Assembly (NCBI GenBank): GCA_963576725.1
Contig: OY755236.1
Coordinates: 67,736,379 to 67,800,378, forward strand
Reading direction: 5' to 3'
Source of the DNA: Azorinus chamasolen
Taxonomy: Eukaryota; Mollusca; Bivalvia; Cardiida; Solecurtidae
DNA: 64,000 nt
Below the pieces are notes generated by a model. That model saw nothing but the letters and a program-made list of their open reading frames with translations, did no database searches and was not told the DNA's origin. Below are positions 57,870 through 64,000 of this stretch, piece by piece; within the stretch, counting starts at the first letter, position 1; each line of letters starts with the position of its first letter. The position numbers were made by a program, and so were the translations under genes.

Positions 57870-58063
57870 CCTATGTTCAGTGACATGCGCAAACAGTTTG
57901 GATCCAGGTGAGTCGCCGAGTAACTCGGCGTCTCATCAAAATCGAAATAGTTTGGTACTCTATTTATTGTTTTTATATAGAGCGAGAATAAGCGCAAACT
58001 CTAAAACTTGAAGCAGACGGAAATGTGTCTAGCAGACGACAATCCTGGCACTGAAATGGTTAA
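57866..58063. mobile_element. MITE family D, sharing a TTAA with family A
   Basis: It begins at the TTAA that ends the preceding element and ends GGCACTGAAATGGTTAA. The core is CGCCGAGTAACTCGGCG with GTCTCATC. Confidence 0.75.
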
Positions 58064-58395
58064 TGGCAAAACAACACTTTATAGAGTTAAGATGACAGAG
58101 AAAAACGCGCAAGGGTTTCATTCTATAATATGGAGACCAAACAGTGTAATGTAAAGTAGCGATGCACCAAGAGCTTAGTTAGTTAGAGCAACCTATACAT
58201 CAGCTATTTATATATTAAACGATAGTATTATTATGTAAGCGTCCTTATCACTTTCAAGATTAACAAATTTAAAGTAAACAAATATAAAGGAAATAAATGT
58301 ACAGATAGACCAACTTATTCTTTATACAGCCATGACATACTTTAATGAAAACAAAAAGAAGCGCCGTAGTCGCTACGTAGCTAGCCACAGCTCTT
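58064..58395. other. No feature recognised
   Basis: AT-rich, without repeats or coding signal that I can support. Confidence 0.35.
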
Positions 58396-58470
58396 CAGGT
58401 TAGTTGCCTTGATGCAACGGATATTTATCTGGGTTTACAAGCGGCGGGTCTCGAGTTCGATTCTGACCAG
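58396..58470 (+). repeat. tRNA-like segment (probable SINE head)
   Basis: TTGCCTTGATGCAACGG resembles an A box and GAGTTCGATTC a B box 40 nt later. Stems are too degenerate for a functional tRNA. Confidence 0.4.
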
Positions 58471-58589
58471 AGGCATTTTTTATATACCATACAATGTGTG
58501 CAGGTATAAAACGTGGTTCACGATTACCACTTAAACAATCAGTATTAACCAATAATTCTAAAAGTATAAAATAGCAAACCATTTATTTT

Positions 58590-58670
58590 AAAAAAAGAAA
58601 CTATGCATAGCTTGGGATTCGAACCCATGACCCACAGTTTGCAAGACCAGGTTAGACCAATGCCACGTGC
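58590..58670 (-). repeat. tRNA-like segment (probable SINE head), opposite strand
   Basis: On the minus strand, TGGCATTGGTCTAACCTGG resembles an A box and TGGGTTCGAATCCCA is a perfect T-arm with B box. The acceptor stem does not close, so this is tRNA-derived rather than a gene. Confidence 0.45.
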
Positions 58671-59134
58671 GTTAATATATACGTTGATTTGCGACTTGCT
58701 AAATTATATTGCCTGTCTCTGTGCGATGTTATGTAAACAAAACATATCTTGGTTTTCCTGTATATAACTACAGAATGTACCTTACAAATCTTTTATACAC
58801 AGCCAATACCGCACAGCAACATAAAACATAACAGCAGTGTGTATTTTGTATAATTCATATCTGTTTTCTTTTATTTATTTTCTGCATAGTGGAATTATTT
58901 TCCACAACCTTAAGTAATGAAAAGAACAAATTAAACGCTAGTGGTGCTAGTCTTACTAAATGCCCAGCCGTCCAATTTTGTGTCTTGTAATTGATATAGA
59001 ACAAGTACATTTCATAGAAGTTTTGATTATGGTTTGAAAAGACTGGTGTATGGCTACATGATTGCACCGAGTAACCCTGGCTATAAGAATATGATTCGCC
59101 GGTTCATATGTAAGTAGGGGTAGTATTCGTGTCT
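58671..59134. other. No feature recognised
   Basis: Nothing coding or repetitive was identified. Confidence 0.35.
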
Positions 59135-59381
59135 TTAACCCTTCGCTTGCTATTCACGTCAATATACCTACCTGTAAATAGTGAAGGTCCAGATGAGACA
59201 GCTCCTACAGGAGCTGTCTCATCAGGGTCTGCACTATTTACAAGTTGAGTGTGCAACCAGTGCACTCCACAGCAGTGATTGCACAGCGATGTACTTAATT
59301 GTGAAGATATATGTAACTATACAAGAGGGCATGGGTAAAGAAGGAGAAATGTATTTTAAAATTCAGCAAGCGAAGGGTTAA
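59135..59381. mobile_element. MITE family E, uninterrupted
   Basis: TTAACCCTTCGCTTGCTATT to AGCAAGCGAAGGGTTAA, 247 bp including both TTAA. The core AGACAGCTCCTACAGGAGCT is perfect. It serves as the empty-site reference for the disrupted copy at 17092-18212. Confidence 0.85.
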
Positions 59382-59726
59382 TATTTCTATTTGATATATT
59401 ATATATAGATTCGAAATAAAACTGAGCTTTAGAATATGTTAGGTACAGACAAAAACCTAAAGTAATTACACAGCTTGCCGTTTTTAGGAAATATCAATAT
59501 CAACTTACATGTGTTGTAAAGGCCCCATTACATCGGATATAATAGTATCGAAAATGTTGCTTGAAGGTAGTCAGAAATCAGACATCCTGCAAGGAATCCA
59601 CAAAAAACCTTCATTGACCTCCATGGTGTTAGATATACTCCGTGCACCTTGGGCATGCTCGAAATAAACAAGGTGTTCTGCTCCCTGAGCAGCAATGACT
59701 TCGTACATACGTAGTAACGAAACATG

Positions 59727-59953
59727 TTAACCCATTATCCCATAGACTAGTTTTAGATACAACTTCTTTGAATAAATCTACAGAAAAGGAGCATTAAATA
59801 GAGAAAAGGAAAATTTAGAATTTTGTAGTTTGAAACCATTGCGATAAGTAAAGCATTGCTCCTAAAAGAGCAAATGCTCTATTAATCACAATGGTTTTAC
59901 AAAATGACTTTTACAGAGTCGTCAAAAGTCGTCAATATGAGGAAATGGGTTAA
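59727..59953. mobile_element. MITE family A
   Basis: TTAACCCATTATCCCATAG to GAGGAAATGGGTTAA. The core is AAGCATTGCTCC / AGAGCAAATGCTC. Confidence 0.8.
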
Positions 59954-60149
59954 CACAATACAATCCGTGACTCAATTGTCTTACTATAAGCGTCTATGTC
60001 CATCGAGGGGCATTATTTTATAAAACAAAACTCCTTACAGAGTTATGGCCATTTGTTAGATTGTAGCCTTTGTAATGGCGAACAAGTGTGTACAGTCTCA
60101 TAAGATTGGCATGACTAGTAAAGAAATAATAGCCAACGTTACAGTTTTC

Positions 60150-60216
60150 GGATGACGACGAGGACGACAATGACAACGACGACAACGAGGACGACAATGA
60201 CAACGACAACGCCAAC
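60150..60216. repeat. (GACGACAAC)n-type low-complexity tract
   Basis: Purine/AC-rich imperfect repeats of GACGACAACGAGGACGACA. They give serine- or arginine-rich frames on the minus strand that are not genes. Confidence 0.85.
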
Positions 60217-60378
60217 GCCTGAAAACAGACGAGCTATAATAGGTGTGATGTATGATATACACAAGCATGATGGACTCCCCACTTACAACGTAATGAGAAA
60301 TTAGTTCGTTTTTTATATATATCTCTATAGGAATTATTCGTATTCTTGCAATCCGCCTGTATGCATTTTCAGACATTC

Positions 60379-60567
60379 TTAACCCTTTCCTCCTTGAATA
60401 TTCATGTAAGAAATATTTACGCCAATAGTATGAATTACTCATAACTATTTTTTATCATCAGCAAGCAGAGCAGATCCTGATCAGATGGCTCCGATATGAG
60501 CCGTCTGATCTAGGTCTACTCTGTTTGCAAAGGCGTAGAAATGCGTATCTATGGAGTAAAGGGATAA
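60379..60567. mobile_element. MITE family B, internally shortened
   Basis: TTAACCCTTTCCTCCTTG to TGGAGTAAAGGGATAA. The core is GATCAGATGGCTCCGATATG with AGCCGTCTGATC. Confidence 0.75.
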
Positions 60568-60650
60568 ACTCGTCGTAACGTTACGTTTAATTTTCCCGTC
60601 ATTGTTTATACGATGACGTCACTTCCGTGACGTTAAGTATATTATAGTTG

Positions 60651-60690
60651 TTATGCACTGATGAAGATGTAAATCGAAACATGTATGCAG
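60651..60690 (+). ncRNA. Minimal hammerhead-ribozyme-like motif
   Basis: TGCA-CTGATGA, then AGAT-GTAA-ATC, then GAAAC-AT-GTA-TGCA. CUGAUGA and GAAA are exact, helix II is GAT/ATC with a GTAA tetraloop, helix III is AC/GT with a 2-nt loop, helix I is TGCA/TGCA, and GTA is an allowed cleavage triplet. TGACGTCA occurs about 40 nt upstream, as near the motif at 41967. Confidence 0.5.
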
Positions 60691-60928
60691 TAAAATAAAA
60701 AACGTGTTGGTTGTTAATTTATCCCATATCCAATCTTGGATAACATAACATATATTTTATTTGGCATTAAGTTGCATAAAGCACATATATAGCCAATATC
60801 GAATTCGTAAAGATTGTGAAGTACATGTTATTTATACATATATGTATGTGATACATGGTTTTCAGAGAAAGAAGAGCGGAAACTCTTCTTATACTTGCCC
60901 TAAATATATTGATGGTGAGCAAATTGCA

Positions 60929-61840
60929 TCATCCATTTTCATTTTTTGATCTTAATTTAAATGCAGAATATATGAATTTAGATAAGCTGTTGATTATAGA
61001 TTTGGAGTCTGATGACATGAGGTTAGAGAATTTATTGACAGTTGGCCAGTGGCAGAAATATGGTATAAAGTACATGTACTTTTGTCGGAGTTCTCTGTAT
61101 TTTGGACATACTAATAGGAAATGATATTCGTCTTCAATAGCATTCATGCTGCATTTCGTGCACTTTCGATCTTCTCTTGCTACGTTTGTGTATCTTCCTG
61201 TTTCCACTTCTAAATCATGTGATGATAATCGAAATTTTGTTAGCGAGATTCTAAATTTATTTGATTTGATACAGCTAAGATATTTTTCTGATTTGAATTC
61301 ATGTTTATAAATACAATATGACGAGAGAGGTCTTGAATTGTTGATATTTGCATACCAAGATTGCGTATATATGTCAAGAATCCTTTGTTTGATATATTTG
61401 AAATTTAGATCAGTGTTCAAGTTATCCTGATTTAGCCATACCAATTTCAGTGAGTATGTGTTTTATTTGATAAGCCCAATTCATCCCTCCATATGTAATG
61501 TTATTTTCTGTATCGTGTTTAAGCTGTGTGTATATCATTTTCAAGATTGAATTATTTGAGTGTATAATCTTTAGCCAATACTTCACCAAAATCAGTTTTC
61601 TCTGTATTTTTAGTGGATGTCTTCCCAACTCTCCATATAAACCATCTAAATTTGTTGACCTTTTAACGCATAACGCTTTTCGCAAAAATTTACAGTGTAT
61701 CAATTCTATATCTTTACTCTCATGATAGCCCCAAACCTCTGATGTAACAGGGACTGTATGCACAAGTGGTGGTATCCAACTGACGTAATGGTGTATATAC
61801 ATGTGGAATATCATACTGGACCTTGCTGAGCTGAAAAAAG
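60929..61840 (-). pseudogene. 5'-truncated LINE, C-terminal region of reverse transcriptase
   Basis: Two overlapping minus-strand frames (61814-61422 and 61444-60929) together match the C-terminal part of a non-LTR retrotransposon polymerase. The first has SEVWGYHESKDIELIHCKFL and YGELGRHPLKIQRKLILVKY. The second has FRLSSHDLEVETGRY and a terminal CxxC...HxxxxC finger (CTKC, EDEYHFLLVC). A frameshift near 61430 separates them. The catalytic domain and endonuclease are absent. Confidence 0.85.
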
Positions 61841-61934
61841 TAAAGACGATTTACAGGGGCGTAGCTAGCGTTACGCACTTACAAACGTGCGTAACATCAG
61901 TTTAAAAGAGGAACGCATTATTACGGCCGAAATG

Positions 61935-62215
61935 GGGGGGGGGGGGGGGGTCGTAAGCTAAGGGGTAAGGGGGGGGGGGGGGTGTATACTCATATTCACG
62001 CCTTTATTTTGATGCTTCTGTAAAAGTCTCGTTTTTTAGACCACTGCGAGAAATAGAGCATGTGTTCCTATCAAAGGGGCCTTCCTCCACCTGTAATTAG
62101 CTGGACGTTGTGATATGACTGAAATACTATTAAAACGACGTAAAATCCGATAAAAAACAATTTAAATCCTATCAAAATGTTTTTTAAAACTACACAATTC
62201 TAAATTTTTCCGGGG
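61935..62215. repeat. (G)n runs and decayed MITE family A
   Basis: Two G runs at 61935-61950 and 61969-61982. Then family A arms (CACGCCTTTATTTTGATGC, GAGAAATAGAGCATG, CACAATTCTAAATTTTTCC) are separated by an unrelated 100-bp stretch. Confidence 0.55.
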
Positions 62216-62234
62216 AGCATACCCTCGGACCCCT

Positions 62235-62640
62235 ATAGCCACGGTGCGTACATTACATTTGGATTCAGCTACGCTAATTGTGTCTCCGCCTGTCTGCCCG
62301 TCTGTCTGTCTGTCACACTCACATATGGAAGGAATTCAGAATGCTTTGCCACAAATGTTTGACTCAACAAGACGGATGTGCAGAGCGTTCGATTCAGGCA
62401 CATCGGTCAAAGGTCAAGGTCACAATTCAAGGTCAAATGTTTTAGCCAAACTCTTCGTATCCGCTCCATATCTCTTAAATCCTTGAAAATATTTCAAAAT
62501 GCTGTGGCACAAATGTTCTCCATAATGTTTTCCATGTTCTCCGATGTACAGGCAGCACGATTCAGGCATATTCTTCAAAGGTCAAGGTCTCAATTCAAGG
62601 TCAAATAGTTTAGCCTTAATTTTCATGTGTGCTCCACATT
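62235..62640 (+). repeat. Bivalve-type dispersed repeat with GTCTGTCTG head
   Basis: CTGTCTGCCCGTCTGTCTGT is followed by two copies of a ~140-bp unit containing GCCACAAATGTT / GGCACAAATGTT and AGGTCAAGGTC(A/T)CAATTCAA. Same style as the repeats at 2051 and 19311. Confidence 0.6.
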
Positions 62641-62935
62641 TGAACAGTGGGACTATTCCATGCTGAAAATTCAGCTTTGAAAGGGATAACGAAACTTATT
62701 TAGAAAAGGTAAGAACTGTAATAAGTTACAGGAATATATACCCGAACCCGACATTAAGGTACTACAAAGTTTGACCAATGAATGGTTAAACAGTAAGCCA
62801 ACGAAAATTCTATGCACCTCACTGATCCCTCCTCTATTTTTGTGATGAACATATATATAGGTTTCCTGTATATATCGTTTTTCACTTCATCAGGTTTGAA
62901 TATGACGTTCTATATTCATATACATTGTTTATTAT

Positions 62936-63479
62936 GGAAGGCCGGTGTGCCATTATAAATGCGAAATGCTAAATGCGAAAAGCGAAAAACCTGTGCTTTA
63001 GGAAAAACATAGAATCTAATTAAAACCCAATCTTTAAATTAATGCAAACAAATGCTTGTCTCCATGTATACCTATCTTTATCCCACCTGATGTAAATCAA
63101 AGTACTGTCTTGTGTGAAACGTGATATTTTGGTGATTTCAATCATTTGGCATTAAGTAAATTGCATTTAGCAAATCGCATTTAGCATTTTTTATTCCGCA
63201 TGTTGCATGGCGAGAGGTTCACAGAGATTATGATATCAGTTTATGTTATTTCGACGCACGACGAAGAAAAATATGTAGTACTGTGTGTATATTGGAAAAA
63301 GATGCAAATATCGCATTCCAAATTGACTTATCCAGTCCACCCATCCAGTACAATGTGATTAGCAATTAGTATTTAGAAGTCTCCAAATAGCAATTGGCAT
63401 TTAGCATTTGTCCTTAAGCATTTCGTATTTTGCATTTCGCAAATCGCAATTAGCATTTAGCATGGCGCACTGGCCTTCC
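62936..63479. mobile_element. Foldback-like element, motif AAATGCTAAATGCGAAA
   Basis: Ends are GGAAGGCCGGTGTGCCAT and its near-inverse ATGGCGCACTGGCCTTCC. The left interior has AAATGCGAAATGCTAAATGC; the right interior has several GCATTTAGCATTT / TTTCGCAAATCGC motifs in inverted orientation. A further cluster sits at 63149-63195. No ORF. Confidence 0.7.
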
Positions 63480-63703
63480 ATAGTTTATTAACTACCGCTA
63501 CCTGTGGCTTTTTACAGGCACAGACACACTAGTGGGTGCGTGACTTGATGTGTTAGAGGAAATCAGTGGGAGTATGTACAAGGCAGGGAGGACCTTTTGA
63601 CGTAAAATCGATAAATGGAGAAAAAAGTCCCACTGCATTGATATCTGTGGTTTTGAACAAAGTGGGAATTTCATTCTTCTTTGTCAGGTGTGACCGGGAG
63701 TAG

Positions 63704-63815
63704 GATGGATATGTGTGTGTGTGTGTGAGTGTGTGTGTGCGTGCGTGCACGCGCGCGCGCGCGTGTGTGCTTGTGTGCTAGTGTGTGTGTGTGTGTGTGT
63801 GTGGGGGGGGGGGGT
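63704..63815. repeat. (GT)n / (GC)n microsatellite and G run
   Basis: (GT)n interrupted by GCACGCGCGCGCGCGCG, then (GT)n and about 11 G. The alternating purine-pyrimidine tract could form Z-DNA. Confidence 0.9.
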
Positions 63816-64000
63816 AGGTACTCGTATCTAATCATTTTAAAACAAAATAACGGTGCACAAATGATGAAATTGAAAAAGATTGTCAGAATTTCAAGAGCCG
63901 CAATCAATCAATCAATTATATTTTGTGGTATTTTTCTTTTAAATAATTTCTGAATTCAGGCTCATATTCATTCGCTATAAACAAATACTAACTTATATGC

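Noticed and set aside
58396..58670. Functional tRNA genes
   Set aside because: B boxes are good, but acceptor and D/anticodon stems do not close; tRNA-derived SINE heads are more likely.
22262..59888. MITE hairpins as microRNA genes
   Set aside because: The hairpins are the cores of many dispersed MITE copies; nothing in the sequence marks one as a dedicated miRNA precursor.
60018..60442. Serine/arginine-rich minus-strand ORFs
   Set aside because: They are low-complexity translations of the GACGACAAC tract.

Overview
This is animal nuclear DNA, most likely from a bivalve mollusc. It is AT-rich and intron-rich, with very little coding sequence and a dense load of transposons. The assignment rests on repeat types I know from bivalve genomes (elements bounded by AGCTCACCTGAGC, Tigger-like short elements, Penelope-like and non-LTR retroelement debris) and on a metazoan ALG12 gene. 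It comes from memory, not from a search.

Host genes. Positions 406-687 hold what looks like the last exon of an upstream gene with a PHD-like zinc finger. Five exons between 14627 and 24037 encode the N-terminal half (about 248 residues) of ALG12, the ER mannosyltransferase that adds the eighth mannose to the N-glycan precursor. Reading phase is conserved across all four introns. I could not find the C-terminal half in the remaining 40 kb. An intact 183-codon SGNH-hydrolase-like ORF lies on the minus strand at 3641-4192. It is followed directly by histone-mRNA-like stem-loops and flanked by two copies of a structured repeat.

Layout. 0.7-3.2 kb: tandem repeat and an AGCTCACC element. 3.4-5.2 kb: SGNH unit. 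5.8-9.7 kb: short inverted-repeat elements (MITEs), a foldback-like element and tandem repeats. 10.6-12.3 kb: 5'-truncated LINE. 12.3-24 kb: ALG12 exons, with introns full of MITEs, a Penelope-like GIY-YIG remnant and a nested insertion. 25.3-25.9 kb: second foldback-like element. 27.97-32.92 kb: about 34 units of a GC-rich 146-bp satellite. 33-64 kb: no recognised host gene; many MITEs, a 42-bp minisatellite (37.6-38.2 kb), decayed LINEs (40.9-41.8 and 60.9-61.8 kb), a 147-bp hairpin (52.3 kb) and a third foldback-like element (62.9-63.5 kb).

MITE families (my labels). A: about 230 bp, TTAACCC ends, palindromic core with GAGCATTTGCTCC. B: about 240 bp, TTAACCCTTTCC ends, core TGATCAGACAGCTCC. 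C: about 200 bp, CAGTAAAACCTCT ends, TA target, pogo/Tigger type. D: ends TTAACTCTTTGC, core with ACTCGGCGTCTCATC. E: ends TTAACCCTTCGCTTGC. F: core GACGCCGCC. G: ends TTAACCCATTTGCTCC. A, B, D, E, F and G share the TTAA target and a hairpin core, so they may share one transposase source (Kolobok/piggyBac type). Nested copies demonstrate the TTAA target directly.
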